A stretch of DNA of 64,000 nucleotides from Flavobacterium restrictum (GTDB taxonomy: Bacteria; Bacteroidota; Bacteroidia; Flavobacteriales; Flavobacteriaceae): NCBI RefSeq assembly GCF_007097245.1, contig NZ_VJZT01000010.1, forward strand, positions 62,001-126,000. Reading direction: 5' to 3'. The notes beneath the pieces are model-generated. The model was not told the DNA's origin, did no database searches, and worked only from the letters and a program-made list of their open reading frames with translations. The position numbers were made by a program, and so were the translations under genes. How positions within the stretch are numbered: the stretch's first letter is position 1; every line of letters starts with the position of its first letter. Shown here in pieces: positions 9,433 through 18,276 of the stretch.

Positions 9433-9602
9433 AGTGTATTGATTTTGAAACAATAATAGTTATTTTGAATACCAAATTACGATAAGAAAACGTTAAAAAA
9501 GAGACTTTTTAAGTAATAAGACTTTATTGTGTTGAAAATGTTACAGTAGAATTCATAATAAAGTTTGTTTTGCTAATTTTACACTTTTAAAACAAAAACA
9601 AA

Positions 9603-11006
9603 ATGATGAAATATTTTTCGGTACTACTAGTATTCGTACTATTTATTTTGATTGCTAGCTGCTCTACATCCAATAAAATAGGCACTTTAAAACCCGAACC
9701 CGATGATGCTAGCCCTTTGGTTTATGACAATGTGCCTTCCTATATTAATTTGCCCATAAGTGTGAAACTAAAAGATATTGAGAACCAAACCAACACTTTA
9801 TTGAACGGATTGATTTATGAAGACGCCATTATTGAAGATGATGATATCGCCATGAAAGTTTGGAAACAAGCTCCAATTACCATTACTAACAACCAAGATG
9901 GCGAAAAAATTAAAACAGTTTTGCCTCTAAAAGTCTGGGTGAAATATAGAATTGGAACCAAAAAATTTGGCGTTTCTTTATACGATACGCACGAGTTTAA
10001 TTTAAATGGAGTAGTAACTTTGGTAAGTGATGTTACTTTGACCAATTGGCGATTGAATACCAAAACAACTTTAAAAGCATTGGATTGGAACGAAAGTCCA
10101 ACGATGCTTGTTTTAGGCAAAAATATGCCAATTACGTATGTGATTAATCCTGCGGTAAGTCTTTTTAGATCTAAAATCGAAAGAAAAATAGACGAAGCAA
10201 TTGCAAAATCTATGGATTTTAAACCAAATGTTCTCGATGCATTAGAGAAAATTTGTACCCCGTTTGAAATGAGTGATACCTATTCTAGTTGGCTTCGCAT
10301 TACGCCTTTGGAATTGTACACCACCAATGCCAAACTCAAAAACGATTCCTTCCTGCTGCAAATGGGAATGAAATGCACCATGGAAACTTTGATTGGTCAA
10401 AAGCCAGTTTCAAAATTTGATAAGACTAAAATTGTTCTCAAGCCCGTAACTCAAATCCCGGAACAAATTACGAGTACGATTGCTGCCGTTTCGACCTATC
10501 AAGAAGCTTCTAAAATAATGACTAAAAATTTTGTTGGACAAGAATTTGGTTCGGGAAGTAAAAAAGTCATGGTTCAAAATGTATCTATTTGGCACAAAGA
10601 GGGCAAAATGGTTATTGCTTTGGAGCTTCTAGGAAGTGTAAATGGAACTATTTATTTATCAGGGTTTCCGCAGTATAATGACAAAACCAAAGAGTTGTTT
10701 TTTGATAAATTAGATTATGTTTTGGATACTAAAAATAAGTTGATGCGCACCGCCAATTGGTTAGCACAAGGATTGATTTTGAAAAAAATGGAGGCCAGTT
10801 GTAGGTATTCTATCGCACCCAATTTAGAAGAAGGAAAAAACAGTATGAAGACATATTTGAATAATTATTCTCCTCTGCCAGGTGTGTTTGTAAACGGTAA
10901 AACAGAAACTATTGAGTTTCAAAAAGTGGTGTTGACTAATCAGGCGATTATTGCTTTTATTGCTGTAAAAGGAACGGTAAAAGTCTCGGTTGATGGTTTG
11001 AAATAA
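9603..11006 (+). CDS. DUF4403 family lipoprotein
   Basis: The 467-residue protein starts with a lipoprotein signal (hydrophobic stretch ending in IASCSTS, cysteine near residue 20), so it should be anchored in a membrane, probably the outer one. The body matches what I know of DUF4403: alternating beta-rich segments with conserved Trp motifs such as DVTLTNWRLNTKTTL and an N-terminal SYINLPISVKLKDIE segment. This family is thought to have a two-lobed lipid-binding-like fold, but its function is not established. It is divergent from the efflux operon and stands alone. Confidence 0.85.
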   Translation: MMKYFSVLLVFVLFILIASCSTSNKIGTLKPEPDDASPLVYDNVPSYINLPISVKLKDIENQTNTLLNGLIYEDAIIEDDDIAMKVWKQAPITITNNQDGEKIKTVLPLKVWVKYRIGTKKFGVSLYDTHEFNLNGVVTLVSDVTLTNWRLNTKTTLKALDWNESPTMLVLGKNMPITYVINPAVSLFRSKIERKIDEAIAKSMDFKPNVLDALEKICTPFEMSDTYSSWLRITPLELYTTNAKLKNDSFLLQMGMKCTMETLIGQKPVSKFDKTKIVLKPVTQIPEQITSTIAAVSTYQEASKIMTKNFVGQEFGSGSKKVMVQNVSIWHKEGKMVIALELLGSVNGTIYLSGFPQYNDKTKELFFDKLDYVLDTKNKLMRTANWLAQGLILKKMEASCRYSIAPNLEEGKNSMKTYLNNYSPLPGVFVNGKTETIEFQKVVLTNQAIIAFIAVKGTVKVSVDGLK

Positions 11007-11096
11007 CGAATGTTTTAGTATGTGGTTTTCAAATTATTATTGGTGGTTATAACAAATGATTGTTGTGATTTGTGACTGATATGGAATTGTAAATGA

Positions 11097-11186
11097 GCCA
11101 AACCTACGGTTCTTTTATGCTGGTTTGCATTGTTAAACTGGACTAAAGTCCAGCCCTACAAAATGTGCCGAACCTACGGTTCTTTT
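11097..11186 (+). repeat. Short direct repeat pair flanking a hairpin
   Basis: The word GCC(A/G)AACCTACGGTTCTTTT occurs at 11097-11116 and 11167-11186. The inner AACC-TAC-GGTT is itself self-complementary. Between the copies lies a perfect CTGGAC-TAAA-GTCCAG hairpin at 11138-11153 followed by CCCTACA. The layout looks like a compact palindromic intergenic element. Confidence 0.75.
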
Positions 11187-11225
11187 TGTGTAATGTTTGT
11201 TTTTGTTTAGAGCAATTGGTAGCAC

Positions 11226-11352
11226 TAAGTAACAATTATAGTATGATGACGTATTTTAAAAATTAGAAAGAATTTGGTAAAAGATTTTTGAACTATTATT
11301 GACAATATTACTTCTTTTGACTTTACGACATTAAAACTTTCGACTAACTTAT
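11226..11352 (+). repeat. Dispersed intergenic repeat D, copy 1
   Basis: About 125 bp match 38712-38842 in the same orientation. Both begin TAAGTAACAAT followed by GTATGATGACGT, and both end with CTTCTTTTGACTTTACGACA then TTAAAACTTTCGACT. The ends are nearly identical and the middle is more diverged. It lies between a DUF4403 gene and the ompH operon. Confidence 0.85.
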
Positions 11353-11414
11353 TTTGTTTGCTATTGGGATTGATGCGTTGGATACAGTAGTAAAATGGTA
11401 TTCCTGATAGCGCA

Positions 11415-11456
11415 AAAAAAACTGCTGAATCCAAAATTTGGTTGAGCAGTTTTTTT
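11415..11456 (-). terminator. Terminator of the envelope/ompH operon
   Basis: AAAAAAACTGCT at 11415-11426 pairs with 11445-11456 over an 18-nt loop. It lies 18 bp past the stop of the last ompH gene, with a T run on the minus strand. Confidence 0.8.
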
Positions 11457-11474
11457 ATGTTGATTCGATTAATG

Positions 11475-11975
11475 CTAGAAACCTAAATCTTTTTTTACGT
11501 CTGCAGTCAAGTTTGGTCCATCAGCAAGTAATAAAGTAGATCCATCAAGAACGTATTGAAACCCTTTTGCTTTTCCAACTTTTTGGATAGAAAGTCTCAC
11601 TTTTTCCATGATTGGTTTTACAATATCGGATTCTTTTTGTTGCAATTCTTTTTGAGCATTGTCTCTAAAATCAGTAATTCTTTTTTGCATGTCTTGCACT
11701 TCTTTAGAACGTTCTCCGTTTACCGCTTCGGTAACTGTAGTAGATTCTTTTTCGTATTGTGCCAATTTAGTTTGGTATTCTACCACCATTTTTTTATAAT
11801 CGGCATCATAAGTAGTGCTTAATTTCTCTAATTGTTTTTGTGCTTCAAGCATGGCTGGCAATTTTGCCATAATATCACTTACATCGACATGAGCAGTTTT
11901 TGCTTGTGCATTCATTGTTTGGCTAGCTCCTAAAACAAGTAGTGCAGCAATTAATAAAGTTTTGATTTGTTTCAT
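11475..11975 (-). CDS. OmpH/Skp family periplasmic chaperone (short paralogue)
   Basis: This 166-residue protein has a signal peptide ending near MNAQAKT (about residue 24) followed by a long charged coiled-coil (about 45-130) and a short beta segment. That is the Skp/OmpH jellyfish-tentacle architecture. Skp holds unfolded outer-membrane proteins in the periplasm and hands them to BamA, which is encoded two genes upstream in the same leftward operon. It is 20 bases after the longer ompH paralogue and is the last gene before a terminator. Confidence 0.92.
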   Translation of the reverse strand: MKQIKTLLIAALLVLGASQTMNAQAKTAHVDVSDIMAKLPAMLEAQKQLEKLSTTYDADYKKMVVEYQTKLAQYEKESTTVTEAVNGERSKEVQDMQKRITDFRDNAQKELQQKESDIVKPIMEKVRLSIQKVGKAKGFQYVLDGSTLLLADGPNLTADVKKDLGF

Positions 11976-11995
11976 CGTTTTAAAATATTTAGTAA

Positions 11996-13030
11996 TTAAT
12001 TATTGTTTGTTTTTTCTTTTAATTGTTCTTCTTTTGCTTTTTTGATTGCTTCTCTATCTTCGAGTGTTTTCTTTCTTTTTTCTTCCAATGCTTGTTTACG
12101 CTCTTCAATTACTTTTTTGCGTTCTTCTAATGCGTTGGCTCTATCTTCGGCTTGTTTTGCTTTGGCTTCCGCATTGGCAATTTTGGCTTCTTCTATTGCT
12201 GGGTCTACTGTTTTGGTTACCGCTTCTTTGGCTCCATCAGTGGTTGTTTTTTGAGTTGTTGCAGAAACTGTGCCACTTTTTTTAGCTTCTCTATCGGCTT
12301 GCAACTGTAAACGTCGTTCTTCGTATTCTTTTTTCTTTTGCTCTTGAAGCAACAATCTATCAGCTATGATTTTATCTCGAGCTACTTTCTTGGCGTCTAA
12401 TGCTTTTTGTCTTTCGGCCAAAATAGGATTCGCATCTATGGCATCTTCTTTACTTTCCTTGGCTTCCTCGGCGGCAAGTTGTTTCTTGGTTAATTCTTGT
12501 CTTTTTTCGGCTCGATTGATAACGCGCAACACTTGGTCGCTAATATCAAATCGTTTGGCTGCAAAAAGCATCGTGAAACTGGATGATTTATCAAATACAA
12601 AATCATATTTTTTTGCTTCGGCAATGTCTTGAACTGCTGTGAAAACTTGATCTTGAACGGGTTTTGCTAAACCTGCTTTTTGAATTATTAAATCACCATT
12701 GGCACCAAAACGTTTTTGTTGGTATTCCAGCATTTCGGTTTCAAGGAACTTAATTTCGGTTTCTCTTTCTTCAATAAGTTCTCGAGTCAATAATGCTTTT
12801 TCGGCTTTCAAAGCTTCCTTTAGGGTATTGATTTCATTTTGTTTGGTATCAATTTCTTGTTTCCATTTTTGAGCTTTTAGCTCTAATTGTGTTTTGGCCT
12901 CGGTATATTCGGGTACATTTTCTAGAATGTATTCCATATCAATATAGCCAACTCGTGTACTTTTTGTTTGCGCATGATTTGTATTCCATACAAAAAGCGC
13001 CAAAAATAGAAATAAAAATTGTTTTCTCAT
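11996..13030 (-). CDS. OmpH/Skp family periplasmic chaperone (long, with charged C-terminal extension)
   Basis: The first half (about residues 20-190) is a typical signal peptide plus Skp coiled-coil domain (VGYIDMEYILENVPEY). The second half is a long, highly charged Lys/Glu/Ala helix region ending in a KEKTNNN tail, so the 344-residue product is roughly twice the usual Skp length. The start at 13030 (MRKQFLFLF) gives a clean signal peptide; a longer reading overlaps bamA and is rejected. The coiled tail could extend the holdase cavity or bind the cell wall; this is inference. Confidence 0.9.
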   Translation of the reverse strand: MRKQFLFLFLALFVWNTNHAQTKSTRVGYIDMEYILENVPEYTEAKTQLELKAQKWKQEIDTKQNEINTLKEALKAEKALLTRELIEERETEIKFLETEMLEYQQKRFGANGDLIIQKAGLAKPVQDQVFTAVQDIAEAKKYDFVFDKSSSFTMLFAAKRFDISDQVLRVINRAEKRQELTKKQLAAEEAKESKEDAIDANPILAERQKALDAKKVARDKIIADRLLLQEQKKKEYEERRLQLQADREAKKSGTVSATTQKTTTDGAKEAVTKTVDPAIEEAKIANAEAKAKQAEDRANALEERKKVIEERKQALEEKRKKTLEDREAIKKAKEEQLKEKTNNN

Positions 13031-13065
13031 AACATTTTGTTTTAGAAAAATATAACAGATTTTTT

Positions 13066-15735
13066 TTAAAATTGTTGTCCAATGATAAAATGTGTTTCCC
13101 AACCATTTGGTTTACTGGTACCCGGTAAAGCATCAAATCCATAACCAAAATCAATCCCTAATAATCCGAATGCAGGCATAAATACTCGCAAACCAAATCC
13201 TGCCGAACGACTTAAATCAAATGGATTGTAGCTTTTGAAATTTGGATACGAAGATCCAGCTTCTAAAAACGTTAAGGCATATATCGATGCTGATGATTTT
13301 AGAGTTATAGGATAACGCAATTCCATAGAGAATTTATTGTATACCGTGGCTCCAATTTGCTCTCCGGCACTATTAACGGGAGTTAAGGAGTTGTTGGGGT
13401 ATCCTCTTAATTGTATGGTTTCTCTTCCGTCCATAGAATAATTGGCTAATCCATCGCCACCAACATAAAAACGTTCAAAAGGAACTACTCCTCTGTCTTG
13501 ATTGTAAGCTCCCAAGAATCCAAATTCAGTCAATGTTCGAAGTACTAATTTACCATAAATTTTGGTGTACCAATCGCCTTTGAATTTTATTTTATAATAT
13601 TCTAGCCAATTAAATTTTTTCTGGTCTACTAATGCGGGGTCAGCAACGGCATCTTTGTAATCAGTAACACTATTAGGTGTTGGAGTCGTTGTACTTGGTA
13701 TTGCTTCCAGATAATCACCGGCATTTACTTGTATGCCATTACTTCCTGTGTAAGTTGTGCCAGCGTACTTATATTTATACTCTTTTTTATCTCCCAATGT
13801 GGCGTAATCAACACCATTCATTAATGAATAGGGAGGTGTAACTTTGGCCGAAATACTAAATTCAGAGCCATAAGTTGGGAAAATAGGATTGAACCCTTTA
13901 TTAGTATGGGTCAAGCCAATGGTGTACGATAAGTTACGAGAAGAACCGTTACCAAAGGTAAATAATCCAGTATTGTAATTGTTCAAATCGTAGTTTTGAT
14001 AACTTACGGATTGTGATAAATACGTGTTGTCATCTGGCACCGTTAACCTTTTAGACAATCCTACAGATAAAGTCAAGATGTTAAAACTCTTACTTTTGTC
14101 CGCTTTACGAGTTACGTAATTGTTTAAAAACTGTTTGCTATAGGAAAGTGATGAACTGAATTGTACTGGTTTTTTTTGACCAAACCAAGGCTCTGCAAAG
14201 GAAACGCTATAGGTTTGAAAATAGGTGCTGGCTTGTAATCGCAAGGATACTTTTTGTCCATCACCCATTGGGAGCGGATGATACGATTCCTTATTAAATA
14301 AATTTCGAGCCGAAAAGTTATTAAATGACAATCCTAATGTTCCTATAAATCCACCACCGCCATAACCACCTTGTAGCTCTATTTGGCTGGCTCCTTTCTC
14401 GACAAGGTTGTATTCAATATCTACAGTTCCTGCTCCGGAATCTACATTTTTGAATTTTGGGTCTATTGCTTCTGGGTCAAAAAAGCCTAATTGTCCGATC
14501 TCCCGAATGGTGCGAACCAATTCTTCTTTGCTGTATTTTTCTCCTGGTTTGGTTCTTAATTCACGGTAAATTACACGGTCGTTAGTTTTATCATTTCCTA
14601 CAACAGTAATTTTGTTGAAATAGGCAATGGGTCCTTCGGTAACTCTAATTTCAAAATCGATGGTATCATTAGCCGTTTTTACCTCTACAGCATTGATATT
14701 GGAAAACAAATACCCATTATTTTGGTATAAATTGGTAATGTCCTCGCCATCAGGTTTTGATTTATCGGCGATTCTTTTTTCCAAAAGGACACCATTATAA
14801 ACATCTCCTTTTTTTACACCCAAAGCTCTGGTTAATCCTTGATCCGAATAAACAGTATTTCCTAAAAATTTGATGTTTCCAAAATAATATTTATTACCCT
14901 CTTCTACATTTATTTTTATATCCAGACCGTTTTTTTCCTTATTGTACCAAACAGAATCCGAGAGTATTCGGGCATCACGATATCCTTTTTCTTTATAGGC
15001 GGCGATTACTTTTTCTAAATCGGTTTTGTATTTGGCATTTATGAATTTTGAGGCTTTTAATACTCGGGTGAATTTCTTTTGTTTGGTGTCTTTCATGGCA
15101 CTTTTCAATGCCTTGTCCGAAAGTTTGGTGTTGCCAACAAAATCAATGGAATTAATTTTAATTTTTTCGCCTTTATCAATTTTTACCACCATGTTTACTT
15201 GGTTGACCGTTGAAGTGTCAATTACCGTGTTCAGGGTAACTTTGGTGTTGTAAAAACCTTCTTTTTTGTATTTGTTTTCGATGTAGTTTTTGGTCGTAGT
15301 AATTAAGTTTTCGTTGACAATTTTACCTTTGGTTAGGTTGTTGTCTTTTATTAAACCTTCGGTTTTATTTTTTTTGATGCCTACAAATTTTACCTCATTA
15401 AGTTTGGGTAACTCATCGATATTTAAGTCGAGATAAACGCTGTCATTTTCGATTTTGTTTACATAAAAGGAAATTTCGTCAAAGAGTCCTAGCTTTCCTA
15501 ATTTTTTAATAGCGCTACTAATTTCTTCCCCTGGAATGGTTATTTCTTGTCCTTTTTGAAGTCCCGAAAAGGTAACAACGGTTTGTTTATTGAAACTGAT
15601 TTTGCCAATCACATCTACTTTGGCTAGAATGTATTTTTTTCCTTGGTCAAAAGGAACTCGGTCTTGTGCCTTTAATTGTGAAAAACTTCCAAAAATGAGT
15701 AGGGTAAGGGCTATTTTTATACTTTTATGTAACAC
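13066..15735 (-). CDS. bamA: Outer membrane protein assembly factor BamA
   Basis: BamA inserts beta-barrel proteins into the outer membrane. The protein has a signal peptide (IALTLLIFGSFSQLKAQ), five POTRA domains (about 30-440), and a C-terminal 16-strand barrel with the usual GGYGGGGFIGTLGLSFNN opening strand and FGYGFDALPG near the end. I choose GTG at 15735, which directly precedes the signal peptide and starts seven bases after uppS. ATG starts further upstream would overlap uppS by 68 bases or more and bury the signal peptide. Neighbours uppS and ompH fit the conserved envelope operon. Confidence 0.93.
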   Translation of the reverse strand: MLHKSIKIALTLLIFGSFSQLKAQDRVPFDQGKKYILAKVDVIGKISFNKQTVVTFSGLQKGQEITIPGEEISSAIKKLGKLGLFDEISFYVNKIENDSVYLDLNIDELPKLNEVKFVGIKKNKTEGLIKDNNLTKGKIVNENLITTTKNYIENKYKKEGFYNTKVTLNTVIDTSTVNQVNMVVKIDKGEKIKINSIDFVGNTKLSDKALKSAMKDTKQKKFTRVLKASKFINAKYKTDLEKVIAAYKEKGYRDARILSDSVWYNKEKNGLDIKINVEEGNKYYFGNIKFLGNTVYSDQGLTRALGVKKGDVYNGVLLEKRIADKSKPDGEDITNLYQNNGYLFSNINAVEVKTANDTIDFEIRVTEGPIAYFNKITVVGNDKTNDRVIYRELRTKPGEKYSKEELVRTIREIGQLGFFDPEAIDPKFKNVDSGAGTVDIEYNLVEKGASQIELQGGYGGGGFIGTLGLSFNNFSARNLFNKESYHPLPMGDGQKVSLRLQASTYFQTYSVSFAEPWFGQKKPVQFSSSLSYSKQFLNNYVTRKADKSKSFNILTLSVGLSKRLTVPDDNTYLSQSVSYQNYDLNNYNTGLFTFGNGSSRNLSYTIGLTHTNKGFNPIFPTYGSEFSISAKVTPPYSLMNGVDYATLGDKKEYKYKYAGTTYTGSNGIQVNAGDYLEAIPSTTTPTPNSVTDYKDAVADPALVDQKKFNWLEYYKIKFKGDWYTKIYGKLVLRTLTEFGFLGAYNQDRGVVPFERFYVGGDGLANYSMDGRETIQLRGYPNNSLTPVNSAGEQIGATVYNKFSMELRYPITLKSSASIYALTFLEAGSSYPNFKSYNPFDLSRSAGFGLRVFMPAFGLLGIDFGYGFDALPGTSKPNGWETHFIIGQQF

Positions 15736-15742
15736 TAAAAAA

Positions 15743-16483
15743 TTATTTAATTTGTTCACTTGTTTTTCCAAATCTGCGTTCTCTTTTTTGATAACTAAGG
15801 ATAGCCTCATATAAATCTTGGTCTTTAAAGTCGGGCCACAAGATATCCGTAAAATATAATTCGGCATAAGCAATTTGCCATAACAAAAAATTACTTATTC
15901 TATGTTCTCCGCTAGTTCGTATTAATAAATCTACCTCTGGTAAATTTTGCGTGTAAAGATGCTCATTTATAATTGAATCGTCAATACTGTCTATTGAAAT
16001 TATATTATTTTTAACTTTATCACTTATGATTTTAACGGCATTTACAATTTCCTCCCTAGAACCGTAGCTTAACGCCAATGTCAAGGTCATTCGATTGTTG
16101 TTTTGGGTTAGATTCATTACTTCCCGCAGTTGTTTTTGGGCAGTTTTGGGTAGAAGATCTAAATTGCCAATAGCATTTAGCTTGATGTTATTTTCTTGGA
16201 GCGTAACGAGTTCTTTTTTTAGTGCATTTATCAAAACACGCATTAAGGTTTCGACTTCTAGTTTGGGTCTGTTCCAGTTTTCGGTAGAAAAAGCATACAA
16301 GGTCAAGCATTCAATACCTAATAATGCGCTGGCTTCGATTATTTTTTTTACTGATTTGGTGCCGCTTTCATGACCAAATGCTCTCAAGAAGCCTTGTTTT
16401 TTTGCCCAACGCCCATTTCCATCCATGATAATGGCTAAATGTTTGGGTAAATTTGTCTTGTCTATTTTTTCAAGTAAATTCAT
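15743..16483 (-). CDS. uppS: Isoprenyl transferase (undecaprenyl diphosphate synthase)
   Basis: UppS condenses isopentenyl diphosphate onto farnesyl diphosphate to give the C55 lipid carrier for peptidoglycan and LPS. The catalytic IIMDGNGRWAKKQG motif has its Asp at residue 21. The YAFSTENWNRP motif and the C-terminal LLIRTSGEHRISNFLLWQ segment (binding IPP) are all present. The start at 16483 (MNLLEKIDKT) gives 246 residues, a normal length, and follows the DUF6089 stop by four bases; an upstream ATG would overlap that gene. Confidence 0.96.
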   Translation of the reverse strand: MNLLEKIDKTNLPKHLAIIMDGNGRWAKKQGFLRAFGHESGTKSVKKIIEASALLGIECLTLYAFSTENWNRPKLEVETLMRVLINALKKELVTLQENNIKLNAIGNLDLLPKTAQKQLREVMNLTQNNNRMTLTLALSYGSREEIVNAVKIISDKVKNNIISIDSIDDSIINEHLYTQNLPEVDLLIRTSGEHRISNFLLWQIAYAELYFTDILWPDFKDQDLYEAILSYQKRERRFGKTSEQIK

Positions 16484-16487
16484 ATTG

Positions 16488-17174
16488 TTAATCTTGGCAA
16501 TAACACGGTTTATTGCCAAAGGTATAAGTTAAAGTGAGACCAGTGAATACATACCAGTCATTATTATTAATATTTCCAAATTGTAACGGTTTTAAGTTCT
16601 CGTTTTTAGGATTGCTTCCGTCTAAATTGTCAATCAACGTATATCTTGCACCAGCTTCTATACCTAGTATAAAATGAGGTGTGATATTTGATTTTATACC
16701 TACAATCATTGGGATAGCAAAGGAGCTTGCGCTTTTATCTTTTTGCGTTTGGCCAGATAAATCAACATACAACTCGTCATATCTAAAGTAGCTTACTCCG
16801 GAATAGACATAAGGTGTTACTTTGTTTCTAGAATCGTGTAAATTGAAATCAAAAAAATTGAATTCTAATCCTGCGGATAGTTCTTTGACGCTATTTTTAA
16901 ATTGAAATCCTCTTTGTTTTCGGCTTCCTTCTTTTGAATCTGAATCATTAGCTGAAAGTGTAGATTGCGTGTACGAAAAGCGATACGAATGACGGGGGCT
17001 TTTATTCCATTTGTATAAAATTCCAAAAGCGGGTTCGTTTGGATCAATATAAGTCGTTGATCCTACGTCGCCTACATAATTACTGCCTCCCAAAAAAACA
17101 CCAATCTCGTGTATTTGAGCTTGAAGGGTTATAGCAGTGAAAAACAGCAAAAACAAATAAAAATATTTAGTCAT
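16488..17174 (-). CDS. DUF6089 outer membrane beta-barrel protein
   Basis: The 228-residue protein has a signal peptide (about residues 1-19, ending LQAQ) and then alternating amphipathic strands with aromatic ends, ending in LTLTYTFGNKPCYCQD. This is an eight-strand barrel pattern. The family is recognised as DUF6089 and is conserved next to uppS and bamA in Flavobacteriia, suggesting a role in outer membrane assembly, but function is unproven. Start MTKYFYLFL at 17174 is preferred over an ATG 21 bases upstream. A promoter lies directly before it. Confidence 0.85.
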   Translation of the reverse strand: MTKYFYLFLLFFTAITLQAQIHEIGVFLGGSNYVGDVGSTTYIDPNEPAFGILYKWNKSPRHSYRFSYTQSTLSANDSDSKEGSRKQRGFQFKNSVKELSAGLEFNFFDFNLHDSRNKVTPYVYSGVSYFRYDELYVDLSGQTQKDKSASSFAIPMIVGIKSNITPHFILGIEAGARYTLIDNLDGSNPKNENLKPLQFGNINNNDWYVFTGLTLTYTFGNKPCYCQD

Positions 17175-17192
17175 AAAATTAAAAATTGCGTG

Positions 17193-17221
17193 CAAATATA
17201 ATAATTATCAATTCGATTCAA
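17193..17221 (-). promoter_or_regulatory. Internal promoter of the envelope operon
   Basis: On the minus strand TTG (17219-17221) is followed after 18 bp by TATATTTG (17193-17200), matching the Flavobacterium consensus. It ends 18 bp before the DUF6089 start and would drive DUF6089, uppS, bamA and ompH separately from nadK. Confidence 0.55.
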
Positions 17222-17348
17222 TACTCCTATTCCTAAATGTATGTTTTTTTGATACATACGTTTATATATAGGGATTAAATTGTCGTTTTGTAAAATCCTA
17301 AACGTCAAAAGGTAGGGGTATAGTATGCCGCAGTTTTAAAATAACCGT

Positions 17349-18233
17349 TTAATTACGTCGGTCTTCGCCCCAAAGCAATTTGGTTCGAAGTGTTTTTAAG
17401 AAGGTTTCGCCGGGGATTTCGACCATGTTGATTTCAAAAGGAGTTTTGGTAATCGTCAATATCGACTCGTTTTTGACCGATGCAATTCGGGAATCGAGTG
17501 AAACTAGGTGCTGTTCCTCTCGTCCGCTTACTTTTAGCCTTATTTCAGTATCGTCCGAAATTACTAATGGTCTGGCATTGAGGTTGTGTGGAGCGATAGG
17601 AGTAATGACTAGACTTTTTACATCGGGAGTCAAAATGGGACCGCCACAACTTAACGAATAGCCTGTTGTTCCCGTTGGTGTGGCTATAATAAGACCGTCT
17701 GCCCAATAGGAATTCAAAAACTCGTTGTTCAAATAGGTTTCTATTGTAATCATAGAAGTCGAATCCTTCCTGCTTACGGTAATTTCGTTTAACGCAAAAT
17801 TGAGACTTTCGATACTTTCATTTTCTTCAGAACAAGTCAAGCTCAAAAGCGTTCGTTTTGAAATAGTGTATTTTTTGTCGATTACAATTTGCATAAAGGC
17901 AGCAATATTTTCTTTTTGAACCGTTGCCAAAAAGCCCAATCGTCCGGCATTGATCCCCAGAATAGGAACGCCCGAATCCCGAACCAAAGTCACCGCTCGC
18001 AACATCGTGCCGTCGCCGCCTATGCTGATGAGCATGTCAAAACTGCTGTCCAGTTCCGTATGCGATGTAAATGTTTTGTATTCTTTTTGAACGATTTTCT
18101 TTTCGTATAACATTTCTAGAAAATCCGATTCAATAGCCATTTCGACATTGTTTTTATTAAAAAAAACAAAAATATCTTTAATAATAGGTTCGGTGCTTAC
18201 GAGGTAATATTGACCATATATGGCTACTTTCAT
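17349..18233 (-). CDS. nadK: NAD kinase
   Basis: This enzyme phosphorylates NAD to NADP in the cytoplasm. The 294-residue protein carries the GGDGT motif at residues 72-76, an NxGxLGF segment (INAGRLGFLAT), and the C-terminal PTGTTGYSLSCGGPI active-site loop. All key residues for the family are present. It sits between the CBS-domain gene (43 bp away) and the DUF6089 gene (174 bp away), an order common in Flavobacteriia. The larger gap on the downstream side and the promoter there suggest partly separate transcription. Confidence 0.96.
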   Translation of the reverse strand: MKVAIYGQYYLVSTEPIIKDIFVFFNKNNVEMAIESDFLEMLYEKKIVQKEYKTFTSHTELDSSFDMLISIGGDGTMLRAVTLVRDSGVPILGINAGRLGFLATVQKENIAAFMQIVIDKKYTISKRTLLSLTCSEENESIESLNFALNEITVSRKDSTSMITIETYLNNEFLNSYWADGLIIATPTGTTGYSLSCGGPILTPDVKSLVITPIAPHNLNARPLVISDDTEIRLKVSGREEQHLVSLDSRIASVKNESILTITKTPFEINMVEIPGETFLKTLRTKLLWGEDRRN

Positions 18234-18276
18234 AGTTTTTTTATTTTTTTATTCGTTTTCAAACCAACTAATAAAT

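Larger units (their letters stand above)
11007..11474. other. Intergenic region with repeats, no supported gene
   Basis: This 468-bp gap holds two direct copies of an AACCTACGGTTCT word (11097-11186), a CTGGAC-TAAA-GTCCAG hairpin between them (11138-11153), one copy of a dispersed repeat shared with 38.7 kb (11226-11352), and the terminator of the ompH operon. A 69-codon open frame on the minus strand is generated by the dispersed repeat and is not regarded as a gene. Confidence 0.7.

Noticed and set aside
11225..11434. A 69-codon open frame on the minus strand in the gap before ompH
   Set aside because: It is formed largely by dispersed repeat D; the second copy keeps a similar frame end but has a stop and no start, so translation is unlikely.
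13066..15873. A longer BamA starting at ATG 15873 or 15810
   Set aside because: Both starts overlap uppS by 68 bases or more and place the signal peptide internally; GTG at 15735 fits better.
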